Part shown: piece by piece, positions 34,722-46,623 of the stretch
Position numbering within the stretch: the first letter of the stretch is position 1
Layout of the letters: every line of letters begins with the position of its first letter
NCBI GenBank assembly: GCA_963585895.1
Contig: OY757904.1
Location: 8,744,426-8,808,425 of the forward strand
Direction: 5' to 3'
DNA: 64,000 bases
Source: Sepioteuthis lessoniana
Taxonomy: Eukaryota; Mollusca; Cephalopoda; Myopsida; Loliginidae
Translations under genes and position numbers: made by a program
The notes under the pieces: generated by a model
Told to the model about the DNA's origin: nothing
Databases searched by the model: none
What the model saw: the letters and a program-made list of their open reading frames with translations, nothing else

Positions 34722-35940
34722 TTATTTCTGTGTAGACACAGACGTATCTTTGCTGAGACGATCCTGTAATGGGAAGATACTCCTTCTAAAGATAATGATG
34801 CGTCATAATTTCGAAGAACTATTTATCCATTTCTTGTATATGAATATATAATTTAGCTGTACTTTAGCGTTATCTAAGTAAGTGTAGGTCCATAGTTTTT
34901 CCTTTCTTTTTTAGGAATTAACATTTTAGGTATGCGTTAATGTTTTCGGGTGAAAAACCTGTCAGATATTCCTTATTTTTGTTTGGCAAGTTGTGTTAGC
35001 AAAATTTCTAATTTCTATCTTTGTTTTTATGAGTATTCATGTCTCCAACGGTTATTAGAATACCGTGTTTGCGAATGTATCAAGTAAAGATGATAGCCCG
35101 TTTTAAAAGGTTGTGATGTCCGTTTCATCGCTGACATTTGTGGAACTGATGCAAGAGACAATTGTTCTGCAAGTGTTGACATTAAATGTAGCACCCATAA
35201 TTCTCACTTGGATTCTCTCGGTGCAATTCATTGATTTTAAGGCACAACGACCGAGAAGCATTCCTATGGAAGCAATAACAGAGATTTTCCGTGCAATTGT
35301 CAAGACAAATATCCAAACATTACCGATATTATGGTATTCTTATCTTAGTTCACTATAGTAGTGTCTATATTCTTGCAAGCATATAAAGTCTATTTTGAAC
35401 TCGATTACGGATACTGTAAGATCGAGTTCCAGTTTGGTTGTGTTTAAAGTTTTGACGTTAGAAGTTGCTATGTTAATAATGTTTTACATCTAAGTAAACT
35501 GGGTTTACGTTTGGGCTTTGTAGCTCATTATTCAAACAACAGGGCAGGAGTTCCAACCTCAACTGAACGCGCTTCTTGTTTATCCACGTGAATGGCTTAA
35601 CGGTTTGGATCTACTATTTGGATAAGAATCACGATAATATTTCTTTGGCTGTTTTTTTTTTATTGTTTTTTTCATCAATAAATGTCCCTCTTATCAATGA
35701 ACGGCTATAGTTTCCTGACTGAACTATTTGATCCTGGCCATTGACCATTGTTCTTCCACACAACATCTGGTGAAGCTTGCTGATGACCAAGCTTTGGATT
35801 CCTCTACCTTACTTCACATTCACCATGCTGCATCCCATGCTTTCCTTTGCTATATTGCTCGTGTGGCTCGTATAATACCGTCCTTCCTCAGTGATTGTTA
35901 TCCAGTGACAACCCTTCCCTTAAGTTAAGTCCAACTATCC

Positions 35941-36396
35941 TATTTTAACTTGATCAGGTACACGTGGAATTATCCGGTTGTAACATTAAGCTAAGACAAA
36001 ATTATTCCTGAAAAACGGATTCAAGGTATTCTTATGTGATGGAAATATTTTTGCTTTCGGTTTTTCGTTCTACACATTTTTAGATGTTTTGGTGCCTTTA
36101 TATTCTTTCTACAAAATGGGCCTTGTAAAAGAGAATAATGGTCAAGCTGAAATGTTCACGAACGGGAAACTTTACATTTCTAAATTGACATCGAATGAGC
36201 AAGTGTATTTCACTGTGGGTCAAAAGAGTTGAAGGCTGTTTAAAAAAATGTTGTACTCTTGTGTAAAATTTGACCTTGTTTTGCATCCTGATCGTGGCAA
36301 AGTGGTTAGGTAAATATAAAAAAGTGTTTCATTATATATATATATATATATATGTCTGCCTGTCTGTGCACGTGTGTGTGTGTGTGTGTGCGTGTG

Positions 36397-36474
<78 letters not shown>

Positions 36475-36780
36475 AATGCCTTTAAATATCTGAGAATATA
36501 AATTAAACTGAAAATTTTATTAAGTTCCTATTAATTTTATTTTACGCAAGCACTTAATTACACTGTGGTCATTTATTAAGCTTAGTTGACACAATACCAG
36601 ATAGCAGAAACACAAAGTGGGACTCGAATTCACTTGAAATGTTCTTCAAAGCTAGCAGACTAATCCTAACATCATGCGAGACGTACCTCAATTCTATTGC
36701 TTTTCTGGAACTAAATCTTGTTATTGAGACAGAATAGTTAGAACTGTTCATTTTGCGTAATCACTTGTTTTGGAAATTTT
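35941..36780. other. Gene-free stretch with a long (GT)n tract
   Basis: (TA)n at 36335-36353 and (GT)n with few interruptions at 36372-36470. I see no coding or RNA feature. Confidence 0.5.
36372..36470. repeat. (GT)n microsatellite, about 100 bp
   Basis: The longest GT tract in the window. The plus-strand Val-Cys frame across it is the repeat. Confidence 0.95.
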
Positions 36781-36782
36781 AT

Positions 36783-37026
36783 TTTGGTTTGGTTTGGCTT
36801 AGATTCTTTACCTAATGGCATTTCAACCCTGATGGATTATTTCATGCCAAAAGAACTAGTTTTTTATAATAACATTTGTGTTACTATTTGAACCAAAACT
36901 GGAGGTTAAGGGATTTCTTAACTTTCCGAAGGGTATTAGTCCGAAAGTGAACGTAACAATTTGAATTCGAACTCGTTTATTACAACGTCACAGTCCAAGA
37001 AGTTAGCTACTGTGCCAAAGGGGTGC
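36783..37026 (-). mobile_element. SINE family A, copy 2 (diverged)
   Basis: Minus-strand head with B-box-like GAGTTCGAATTCAAATTG, then CGTTCACTTTCGGACTAATA, and a tail ending AATGCCATTAGGTAAAGAAT. More decayed than the copy at 58656. Confidence 0.75.
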
Positions 37027-37060
37027 CACAGAATTCTATTTATCAAGAATTTTCAGTACA

Positions 37061-37063
<3 letters not shown>

Positions 37064-37106
<43 letters not shown>
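37064..37106. repeat. (TA)n microsatellite
   Basis: About 21 TA units. Confidence 0.95.
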
Positions 37107-37109
<3 letters not shown>

Positions 37110-37363
37110 GGGGGTAGTTCAGTGTTTCTGTGGGAATTAAATAAGATACTCTATGTCTGATTGCACGAAAGTCATTCAATAAATAACGTGAATTCTGCCT
37201 AAGAAGTTTGCAGTAGACTGCAATCTTTATTGTTGCACTATTTTCCAAGGAAACCAATTGTGATGAGTCTTTTCATATCCTAGAAGACGGTCTGCATGAT
37301 GCTCTTTACTGACGGTTGCACCAGGAACTTTTTACTTACCGTAGAGTCGGTGTGTTTCGACTA

Positions 37364-37428
37364 CATGAACTTCAATTTCGACTCCGGCAAACACGTGCTA
37401 AACGCGTTTGTCGGAGTCGAAGTTCATG
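37364..37428. other. Imperfect hairpin, about 65 bp
   Basis: CATGAACTTC...GACTCCGGCAAACACG (37364-37395) can pair with CGCGTTTGTCGGAGTCGAAGTTCATG-type sequence (37403-37428) across a 7-base loop. The left arm has a 6-base bulge (AATTTC). It could be a small palindromic repeat or a transcribed hairpin. The sequence alone does not decide. Confidence 0.5.
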
Positions 37429-38024
37429 CAAAGATGGGGGGTTTTATTATTTAAACATGGATCTTCTTATACTTCATACATTTTTCTGTAAATTTTACAT
37501 GATTTGCAATTTGTCCTCAAACTTTGATGGCATACATCAGTTCAATCCTCGGACACTCTGTTTGATTTTCCATCATTTTGAATAGCCTCAAAACAACTTT
37601 TTTTTCAAAATGTTTGATATAAACCAAGTCCAAACAATGCAGAGTTTACACTTACGAAAAAAATTCCGAAAAAAATGCATCTTGCTCTTTTTTAAAAAAT
37701 CCTCTTATTTACTGAATGACCTTCGTACTTTGCCAGTCAATATTTCCATAATGGACTTGTTATTGAAAATCTGATACATGAAAAATTTTCAGGATATACT
37801 TATATTTATATAATTAGTATATAGTGCTAGTTGGAGCTTACAATAACTGTTGTTGAACAAATATTTCCAATAACTTATTTGGTTCATTGTACGGTAAACA
37901 CATTTACCAGCATTTGGTTAAGACTTATTTGCTTGTAAAAGCATTGCATCGTATAATGACATTTGTTTGCCCAGACGGCTGGGGCTGTATAATACACCGA
38001 ATGCTTCTCTGCAGAAGGGTAAGA

Positions 38025-38565
38025 CTCCCCCAACAAGTGTCCTGAATATGACACAAAACAATCTGATGGTTTGGCTCAAGTTAATGGTGGAGCTTTGGAG
38101 AATACAGTGAACCCCTTCATTGCCATTGCTCCCAGGTCCTCTCTGGCCCGGAGTAGTACCACCTGATAAAGGTCTTTTATATGAGTCAAATAGACCTAAA
38201 CCGTGGTTTCGAGAGTTTTCTGTTTTTGCATTTAGTGTGCGTATTTATGCGAAACTGAATTGCTCGAAATAGAACTGTTTTGCTTCTAAACTGCGTACTT
38301 AAGCTGAACTGAATTATCTGAAATAAAACTGTTTTTTACACTTAACTCTGTGTATTATCCAGTCGACTGTAGAATACACGGACTACACCTCTGCAGAGGG
38401 GTAAGACGCCCCCAACGAGTGTCCTAGATATGACACTAAACAATCTGATGGTGAGGTTTCAGTGATGCTGGAACTTTGGAGAATGTTGAGCACCCTTTCA
38501 TTGCAATCGCTCCCAGGTCCACTCTACCCGGAGTGGTAGCACTTGATAGGGATCTATCTATACGT
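38025..38565 (-). repeat. Two direct copies of dispersed repeat D, about 350 bp apart
   Basis: 38025-38190 and 38370-38565 share GTGTCCT.GATATGACAC, CAATCTGATGGT, CTTTGGAGAAT, TTCATTGC.AT.GCTCCCAGGTCC and CCCGGAGT. They match minus-sense the blocks of the repeats at 12545 and 50090 (AATGAAGAGGTACTTCAC). Confidence 0.65.
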
Positions 38566-39005
38566 TAAATAGAACTTATCTGCATATTTATTCTAAATTC
38601 AATTACTTGAAATAGAGCAGTTTTGATATTTAAACTGCGTACTTATACTAAACTGAATTGTTTGAAATAGAACTGTTTCTGACATAGAAACTCTGCTTAT
38701 GCTAAACCGAATTGTTTGAATTAGAACTGTTTGACTAAATTGAATGTCTTGTAATGGAAATTTTTTTGACAATTTAATTGTATACTTTCATCTAAACTGC
38801 GTACTCATGCTAAACTGAATTGTTTGAAATGGAACTGTTTTTGTCATGGAAACTATACTTACGTTAAGATGAATTTTTTGAAATAGAACTGTTTGGGCAT
38901 TTAACTGTATATAAACAAAATCTATACTGCTTTAAATAGAAATGCTTCTGACAATTGAACTGTGTACCCATGCTAAACCGAATTGTTAGAAATAGAATTG
39001 ATAAT
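38215..39005. repeat. Degenerate ~60-bp minisatellite
   Basis: A unit with the words AACTGCGTACTTATGCTAAAC, TGAATTGTTTGAAATAGAAC and TGTTTTTGACAT recurs about ten times, interrupted by the second repeat D copy at 38370-38565. Confidence 0.75.
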
Positions 39006-40620
39006 TTATATAAAATTGGATTTGGTATTAAGTAATCTACAAAGATTGATATTCCATAAAACCCAACGAATCAACCAAATAACTTTGTATAATAACATTT
39101 TCCAGATAATTTTTACATAAAAACATTTACAATATAATACAAACAGAATTACTTGTGCTTAAGTCACTGAAAATAGGGGTTCTCTCTTGACCAACTAAAT
39201 CACTAAAGTTATGCAGTAATAAGCTTGTTTAGTACCTAAATGGTTGACCAATGAGAAACAGCAGGTATTGTGAACAATATGAGGCCTGTCTGCTCGACTA
39301 AGACAAGCTTAATAAATTCTTAACTTAATGAATTCGATAAAGCAGATGGAAACGATACATTAAAAACCGTGTAATCAATTTTAAAACAAAATAACATTTC
39401 ATGTTTCCGAAGTATTTGGGTTTTTTTTTTCATTTCAGAGAGACAGCTAAATTTACATAATTCTGCATGAAGAATTATTTTTAGAAACAAGTCGTTCTCA
39501 ATTTGCTCTGAAATTCAACACAAAAACCAAACAGATTATGACTTTCTAAGTAACAATAATAATGTGCCCAAAACATCCAAAAATATTTTACATGAGATGC
39601 TATTGTTGTTGAGAATTACATAAGTATTTAGCGGACTTCAATACTTTCATTTGCCATTTCTTTTCACAAAAAGTAAATCTAATATCCTTAGTGAATAAAA
39701 CAATATTTGTCCAGTGCTAAATGAGACTAGAGAAGAATAAAACAAACGAGGCTGTATTTGTCGCAAAATAATTGAAGAAGCGTTCATGTCTGTCGTTTTG
39801 TTGTAACAACTTTCGTTATCCGCTCAACAGATTTTGCTATTTTTAATCAGACTTAAAAATAACGAGTTTTATTCAAAGATTCTGTGTTTTGATGTTTGAA
39901 GAAATTGTATTAGACGTGAAAATAAATCCTTAGTAGATTTGATTACACAATGATTTTATTCTCTTCGTATTGGTTGTTTTTTCTTTGTGGTTTCATCTTC
40001 TGTAACGCTAAATCTTTTTACTGTCTATTTCTTTTGTTTCTTATCTGTGCTTTCTACCGTTCCTTTGAGCAATACATACATACATACATACATACATAGG
40101 GATATTCGTGCATATGTATGTAACATACGCATTCGTGTATTATATACATATATATATATATATATATAATGTATTGGTAGCGCATCGTATCTAATGGCTG
40201 AAAAAAAAAGTTTTATGATTATATTGTCTTTGATCAGCTGATATACGTGTGGTGGAGGTCAAGGCACCTGGTTAATGAGTTTTCGTTAGGTTTAAGAGTA
40301 GCCATGACTTGACCATCTTGTTTATTTACCTGAATGTTTGTATTGGTCCAATTTTATTCTAAAGCAGGGAAGTTAAGTTTCATGGAGAGAGCTCCTTTCA
40401 AATTAGCGATGACTTATCGTCTGTTTTATTTGGTATTTAATCTAAAATGAAATGGCCATTCTGATTTTCCAAAAAAATATTTTTGGTGACGTGGCCAGTC
40501 CAGTAAACAATTTTATTCTGTAATTTTATCCATGTAAATTTTTAAAGTCTTTTAAATGGTGAAATTTGTTAATCAATTGGTTGATTTGAAGTGTTTCCAG
40601 CTTCGGTTGTTCTTGATATT
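39006..40620. other. Gene-free stretch
   Basis: AT-rich DNA with no feature that I can support except a (TACA)n tract (40073-40097) and a short (TA)n at 40145-40168. Confidence 0.5.
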
Positions 40621-40628
40621 ACATGGTT

Positions 40629-41183
40629 GGAAAATTTTATCGAGGTATCTATTATTCGATAGCATACACATACAATGGCCATGTCAAAATGATATCATCC
40701 TATATATATATATATATATATATGGGTAATATTCGGTCAGGTTAAAACAGAGTTTGGAGTAATTCCCTCAGGACAAGAAAATCATTCAAGAGCTGAACAT
40801 TTAAATTTTCCTGGTAGAGAGCTCAATGTTATTACTACAGAGCAATAAAATAAAACGGAAATTCAATAAAACGAGGAGGTAACTCCTAAATCTCGTCCCC
40901 ACTACACCCCACGCGTTTATTCTGGTTTTTAAATTTAAATTTAAATTTAAATTTAATTAATTATCCATTGGGTCTGAAGAAGTCCTGTATAAATTTTTTT
41001 CTTCATGTTCACACCAGAAACTGAAAATACGGGATCGAAATAAATTTATAATCATGAATTAACCGGTCTTTGGTTTTTTTCTTAAAGAAAAGATATATAT
41101 ATATATATATATATACGATGCCATTTTGATGTGGGTATAGTATGTGTATGCAAGGAAGTAATGGATATTCTGATAAAATTTTC
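40629..41183. mobile_element. Inverted-repeat element (MITE-like), about 555 bp
   Basis: The left arm (40629-40722) holds GAAAATTTTATCGAGGTAT, TAGCATACACATACAATGG, CATGTCAAAATGATATCATC and a TA tract. The complement of 41095-41183 gives GAAAATTTTATCAGAATATC, TTGCATACACATACTATAC, CACATCAAAATGGCATCG and a TA tract. The ~370-bp interior has no coding frame and includes a (AAATTT)n run at 40935-40958. The layout parallels the element at 28198-28660, although the arm sequences differ. Confidence 0.6.
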
Positions 41184-41924
41184 AATGTCTTTGGCCATCG
41201 CGTGACGTAATAACACTCATGTCAAGCGTCTGTTTGCAAGAGTACCGTCTTATATTAAGGCCAAACCAATATATATCTCTTTTTAATATGGGATCTGTGT
41301 AGAGTTGATAAACCCTTTAACTTGCCACGTCCCCGTATTGATATGTATACGAGATCCTTTACAGTAATCCACCAGTATATTTAATCTTGAGTAAACTAGA
41401 AAACATTCAAATTGTTGCAATTTTTCCATCACTGTACAGCCGTACCCCCCCACACACACACACATAATTTTTATCTTAGACTATTTGAAGATGTGTGCTG
41501 AGATATTTAGATGTATCACCGAATCAGTGACAATTCTCGATAACTTTAGTTTAGTAATCTTGGTATAATTTCTGTATCCAGATTTTGGCGAAACTAAACT
41601 GAAAATTAATCTCAAGGGTTATATTAAAAGATGTGTTTTATAGGTGCCTTGACTTATAAATAACTCACTGGAGTAAGTGTGCAGAATGTCAATGGGACTT
41701 TTAGAAGTAAAATTAATTTTTCATTAATTTTTCTTTTCTGTTTTATAAAATACAGCTTCAGTCTTGACGTTTTCAGAGAATAATTTATATAAATAAGCTG
41801 CGACGGGTAAATCGGCGTCTAAATTGCGAAAAAAATTAAAATAACATTGACATCTCACTTTATCAGGTATATTTACCAAAATTTCATGAAAAATACAGAA
41901 AAACTACAAATCAAATTTATTCAA

Positions 41925-42480
41925 TGAAATCACTATCAGATTTAACCAAGAGCTTCAAATGATTTTGAAATATCCCGCAGTTCATCCCGATGGTCTCCTT
42001 GTTTAAAATGTTGCCGTTATTCTTACCTTCAGTTTATTTTTGATGTTGTCCGGAGTTTTGTTGATCTCTCGATCATCTGCGCCGCCTTCCTTATAATGAA
42101 GGGGATAGTAATCAAAAGAGTTTAATGACCTGATCTCAGAGGTGATGTGGTCTCAGAAATTTTCTGACAGTCAACACTGGGTTTTCCTGCTTGTGTGACA
42201 TGGCGCATATGCCTGTTATCAGGCGTAGGGGTTTCCAGCAACATAATCCTATCTGGGCACTTGATGTAAGCCTCCGTGTTGAGTCTGAGGCCATGTAGGA
42301 CGTCACCATCGCAAAGAACTACCCCTAGCACCAGGATGTTGCCTAGATGCTCGGTTTTTATCAATATCAATATGAATCTACCCTCATATTGATACATAAA
42401 CACTTTAAAATCTTCATATTGGGACTTCCCGGTGAATGCCATTTAGTACAGCATGCCGTATCCAAATTCCTGGTGGTGTG
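41925..42480 (-). pseudogene. Mariner/Tc1-superfamily transposase fragment, middle and C-terminal part
   Basis: On the minus strand an open block (42442-42122) contains TEHLGNILVLGVVLCDGDVL, GLRLNTEAYIKC and then a frameshifted HVTQAGKPSVDCQ. After the shift, blocks resembling ENF.DH, DYY and REINKTPDNIKNKLKVRIT are readable down to about 41930. This order matches transposases in which GVV.SDGD.MPP and GL.LNTEAYIKCLE precede the second catalytic Asp. The MPPF segment is deleted, and the second Asp region is absent or unrecognisable. It is a different family from the short mariners. Identification is by remembered motif order. Confidence 0.6.
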
Positions 42481-42642
42481 AATTACTTCATGGTGCTACT
42501 TCCCTCACAGACACTCCCAAACAGACTCTAATTTGCCTCGCAGTAGACAAAACTTGAAACAAAAAAAGCGTATGCACAAAATTAATTATGCAAAAGGAAG
42601 ATAATTTACTTACCACACCCAATATATATATTCTTTCTTTAT

Positions 42643-42853
42643 GGTGTCTTTTGTTTAATGGCATATCAACTGTAACGTGTTATTTAATGCCAAATCAATC
42701 CTTGTAGAAGAACAATAATTGTGCTATTTAAAACACAGCTTGAGATATGAGGGTTCATACTTTGTTCGAAAGTGAACGTTATAATGTGACTGGAGTTCGA
42801 ACTCACTATATTGTCACAGACCAGAACGCTAGCCACTACGCCTCGGGAACTCA
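42643..42853 (-). mobile_element. SINE family A, copy 3
   Basis: Minus-strand head with GTGGCTAGCGTTCTGG and B-box GAGTTCGAACTCCAG, body CGTTCACTTTCGAAC, and tail TTGATATGCCATTAAACAAA. A (TA)n(GT)n tract (42858-42922) adjoins the head. Confidence 0.85.
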
Positions 42854-42857
<4 letters not shown>

Positions 42858-42900
<43 letters not shown>

Positions 42901-42922
42901 TGTGTGTGTGTGTGTGTGTGTG
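42858..42922. repeat. (TA)n(GT)n compound microsatellite
   Basis: TA to about 42896, then GT. Confidence 0.95.
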
Positions 42923-43219
42923 TGGAAGCAAAATATGGAATGATTTTTAAAACGTTAATTATAGTCTGATTTTAAAAAACCGCGATAAATCTAAATTTTC
43001 ATTATCAGTTCTATTATTTCAGAACTTTTTTATCAACATTTTTATGATCAGCTCTGATATTCAATCATTTTTTTTTAAATTAAAATCAAGCCCTATATGA
43101 GTGAGCAAGAAAAGAAATGACAAAGAATCTTTGATTTGCTTAACGCCGAAACTAAACTAAAGTTTCTTTGTCTATAATATACAAACAAAGAAAAAAAATC
43201 CGAAAAATAGTAGCTTAAG

Positions 43220-43590
43220 GAAAAGAGGGATTGAAGTATTGAACTAAAAACGAAACGAAGGCTTTTTAACTGCTCTCGCTACGACGATTAAGAAGGACAC
43301 CACGAGGTCAATAAGAAAGCCGGCTAATGATTTGAAAATCCTCGAGAAAACTATGAGGACAGTAATTAAACAAGATCTAACCTCAGACTTTAATCTCGTT
43401 GACGCTATATGAGGCATTTTAGAAAAAACAAATGCAACTTCCCATCCAAATATTGGTTTGCTTAAGAATGTTATTTAGGAGGAATAGAATAAAATGTCTG
43501 AAGAATTTATTTTGAAGGCATGCAAATCGTTTCGAAGGCGTAGTGATACAATAATCGAAAATAATGTTGGGGATATAGAGTAAATTTACT
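43220..43590 (+). pseudogene. Mariner-superfamily transposase remnant, N-terminal and C-terminal parts joined
   Basis: Plus-strand frames read RSIRKPANDLKILEKTMRTVIKQDL, an N-terminal HTH, followed almost at once by the C-terminal block TNATSHPNIGLLKNVI, then NKMSEEFILKACKSFRRRSDTIIENN. The catalytic middle, with all three acidic residues, is missing. It is the same broad transposase type as the fragment at 41925-42480. Several stops and shifts. The call depends on motif recall. Confidence 0.6.
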
Positions 43591-44224
43591 GTTTTATGTC
43601 CATCTTCTTATTTTGTTGTTTATTTTTTAAGATTAAAATTATTCTTGTTTTATAATAGAGCCGTTTATTATCATACAAGAATATTCCTAATTTTTCTTCT
43701 GCACCCTATATATATATATGTATATATATGAATTTGCAGTTAGCGTAACTATTAGCTGCATGAATATTACAATCGAGTTGGTTGATTCAAGTTCAACTTG
43801 AAGCAGTTTCCATTCAATACACATTAAAGATCTCGGATAGGATATTGATCCATTTTTTTCTCATTCCACTAACTACGGGTAAAGTAATGGGGGAGACTTT
43901 TAAGGCAACCTGTCTATGATTTTAACAACTCTGAATTCAAACCACCAACCAATATGTCACGGGTCTACGTGGATGGCTATGGCTCACCGGTCTGCAGAGT
44001 CATTTACCTTGTGGCACGTCTGAGTCTTGCAATGGATTAAGAAAAATAGTGATTGATTGCAATAGGGATATTAGGGATATTTATGAATTTCCACTCTAAA
44101 TCTATCTCCTCGTTCTTTATTCTTTCCAATCATCCAAATCTTCCGAAAAGTCTTCAAAACTGCACCCTGTGTCCGTACAGAGCTGTTGTAGGTAATTTTT
44201 TAACCCACAAGTTCAACTTTAGAA
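43591..44224. other. Gene-free stretch
   Basis: Short (TA)n tracts near 43707-43730. The rest is unremarkable AT-rich DNA with no supported feature. Confidence 0.4.
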
Positions 44225-44390
44225 GTCATGGGAAGCAGTATGATTGATGAACCCAATGTCGGCTCAACAGCGCTATTCACCTAAAGCTGAGCAGAAGAAT
44301 CCCTCAGGTCAATGGTCAGGATCAAATGGTTCAGTCAGCAAATTACTGAAATACATGGATAAGGGTGGCGTCTATTAAAAAGATAAAAAT
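44225..44390 (+). mobile_element. Fragment of the RTE-type LINE 5' leader
   Basis: The segment ATGTCGGCTCAACAGC, GGTCAGGATCAAATGGTTCAGTCAG, ATGGATAAGGGTGGCGTCTATT matches in order the leaders of the LINEs near 8740-8620 and 35760-35680 (complement). It ends before the coding region. A (TA)n tract follows at 44419-44442. Confidence 0.6.
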
Positions 44391-45968
44391 ACAGCTATCT
44401 GAATATTATTATGACTCCTATATATATATATATATATATATACAAACGAAGGAAATTTCACTAAAATTTTTTAAAATGGGAATGAAATTCGCAAAAATTG
44501 TAGAGAAGAAGGAGAAAGAGAAAAAAAACTACTATTTTCCAAATTTCCCCAATCGTGATCTGATCTTTTTCTTTAGGCACCAGCTTAAAGTTAAAATCAG
44601 ATGCGATAGAAAACGCTTGGACCGCATAAAATTCGACAAATGTGCGTGCATGCAGCAAGGCAGGTTGTACTAAAAGGAGCAACGTTGGAGGCATCTTTAC
44701 CCCCTCTTCCTGTACATAGCAATAATGGTCTGGGTCCTTCGGGACCCCACTCCCGGTAAGTCAGTTTTGCTTCCCTTCTTCCCAATTCCCCATTATCCCA
44801 GATCCATTTTAGGATCTTGATCTCTCATTTTGCTTATCCATGTCACCTATTTTTATCAGTTCCCTCCCTCGTAGATTTCGTTTTTTACCCATTAGTATAG
44901 TTCCACTTGCTTTGTATGGGTCGTCTGGCGTTTTTACGGTCTTTGAATACCGAAAAACAGTCGGCTTTCCATCTTTACATGGGGGTTGGATGGGTTATCC
45001 TTGGTTTCCTTTTTTTTTTTTAGTTTTTTTTCCCCATTCCCTCCTTTCCAATCTATTGTATATAAATCATAAATCATCTCACTTCAGAGGTCTTAAGTAG
45101 AACTTCACCAAGAAAGTGTGATAGTTTGGTTAATCAGGCGTGTATGATGATCATGAGTAAACTATTGTACTGCATGAATGAGTCGGCAATTGCAGCTTGC
45201 TTGGGCCCCTTGGAACAACATAGTCAATGATGACCATTCCCCTTCCCTCTCCCTCACATTCTATGGGGCCTTGTGTGCCAAAACACCTATATATGTATAT
45301 TTATATTTGTTTTAAATAAAGTTTCTCTGTTCAACACAAGGCTAGGAATAGAAAAGATTTAGTAATATTGGAGGCGTTAGCAATAATAGAGCTCCACCCA
45401 ATTCTGTGCAGGTAGCGTAAACTCACCATTTAAACTAATCGAGAAATTTGAAGAGTTGTAGGCTTTTTTGTTTATTTTTTATTCCTCCCCTACACAACTT
45501 TTCGTCCTATTTCTAAATAATTTTTGTGAAATTTCTACCGGTTGTACCAATTAAAAACACCGGTCATAAGGGCCCTTTAGTTTCGTTTTTGTTTGTTTGT
45601 TTTGTTGTTGTTGTTTTTGTTGTTGTTGTTTTTGCTTTCTTTTCATTTTAGTCGGATCAGGATAAAGTATGATTCCCCTTCTTAAAGTAATTATTAATAT
45701 TTGTTGTACAAGTATATATATATATATATATACCTTGCTAGTTAATGACAAGTTTATGCATGAATATAAAAGTAAATTGTCAATACTATGTGTGTATAGT
45801 CTCCTGTTGGCCTTAAATGAGTGACTCTATGCAAATGCAATTGGAAAATTCTTCGAAAACTTTTCCTTTGTATCTAGATTGACTATAGTTACTTTTGAAT
45901 AAGACTAGAAACACATCCATTAAGCTGACAAATACACAAAGTAAAAGACATTCTATCCCTATATCTCC

Positions 45969-46035
<67 letters not shown>

Positions 46036-46615
46036 AGTAAAAGAAATCAATTATAGTTTATTGATTAAAAATTGACATTTATTATGATCTTCCATTACTT
46101 TTCGTTTTCCGAACTGCTAAGCTAATGGACAAGCTAACACGATGCGTAGATGTTTGTTTACCAAGTATTTTTGCGATTTCTTTTCCTAACTAAAATAAAT
46201 ATGCATGAAGCTATATTTGAAAAGGAATTTTAGAAGTAAAACAGTAAAATCCACTCTTATTCTGAGTGTGGAACAAAAAGTAAAATAATACTTTTGAAAA
46301 TGTCTTCTGAGTCGATAATTGTATCAAAGAACAGAACAATAATTCAGCAGAAAATTAAGAAAACTAAAGAATATGGAAGGATATATTTTTGGCCTTGACT
46401 AAATGTTCTTTTCAAAATTCAAAGCCCAAGAATTTCACTTTATCCCTTCTTCTCTTGTATGATACATAATTTTTTCATGTCCAAATTCAATATTTTGCAT
46501 CGTCCGTAATCGATCCACTTCTCAACTAATCCAAAATCTTTTAAGCTCTTCTTAGGATATTTTGCTACACGTTATTATTAATATTTTCCCGTCTAAATTT
46601 CTGGGACGAAGATAG
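44391..46615. other. Gene-free stretch with microsatellites
   Basis: (TA)n at 45713-45732 and (CT)n(CA)n at 45968-46034. 45141-45336 has TG...CA ends and an AATAAA, but no second copy or duplication, so I do not call an LTR. Confidence 0.45.
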
Positions 46616-46623
46616 ATTATTTT

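Larger units (their letters stand above)
32170..35460 (-). pseudogene. LINE ORF remnant (endonuclease and RT)
   Basis: Minus strand. The endonuclease is recognisable at 35460-34740 (SIERIQVRIM, RCALKSMN, and a degenerate MNTHKNKD region). The RT core is open at 33341-32922: LNRIRPKIEKILRENQNDFR, then FIDFSKALKSIQ (motif A Asp kept), then PEGNTDFFDIV. Motif C reads YAND instead of YADD at 32860-32849, which loses one of the two metal-binding aspartates. The C-terminal part is at 32460-32180. Numerous stops and shifts; no activity possible. Confidence 0.8.
30973..35940 (-). mobile_element. Second near full-length RTE-type LINE, carrying three later insertions
   Basis: It ends (minus strand) in (GAT)n at 30973-31017 and extends to a 5' leader near 35500-35940 that matches the leader of the first LINE (AACCTCAACTGAACGCGC, then ATCCTGGCCATTGACC). 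Sequence is continuous across a mariner (31282-32166), a SINE (32500-32755) and a plus-strand LINE fragment (34231-34721). Removing these leaves about 3.3 kb, full length for RTE. It is clearly more diverged than the first LINE. The boundary at 35940 is approximate. Confidence 0.8.

Noticed and set aside
36372..36470. Tandem repeats considered as a CRISPR array (also the array at 1-529).
   Set aside because: These are eukaryotic simple or SINE-tail repeats without spacers of regular length or cas genes.
45141..45336. Segment with TG...CA ends and an AATAAA, a possible solo LTR.
   Set aside because: No second copy in the window and no flanking duplication.
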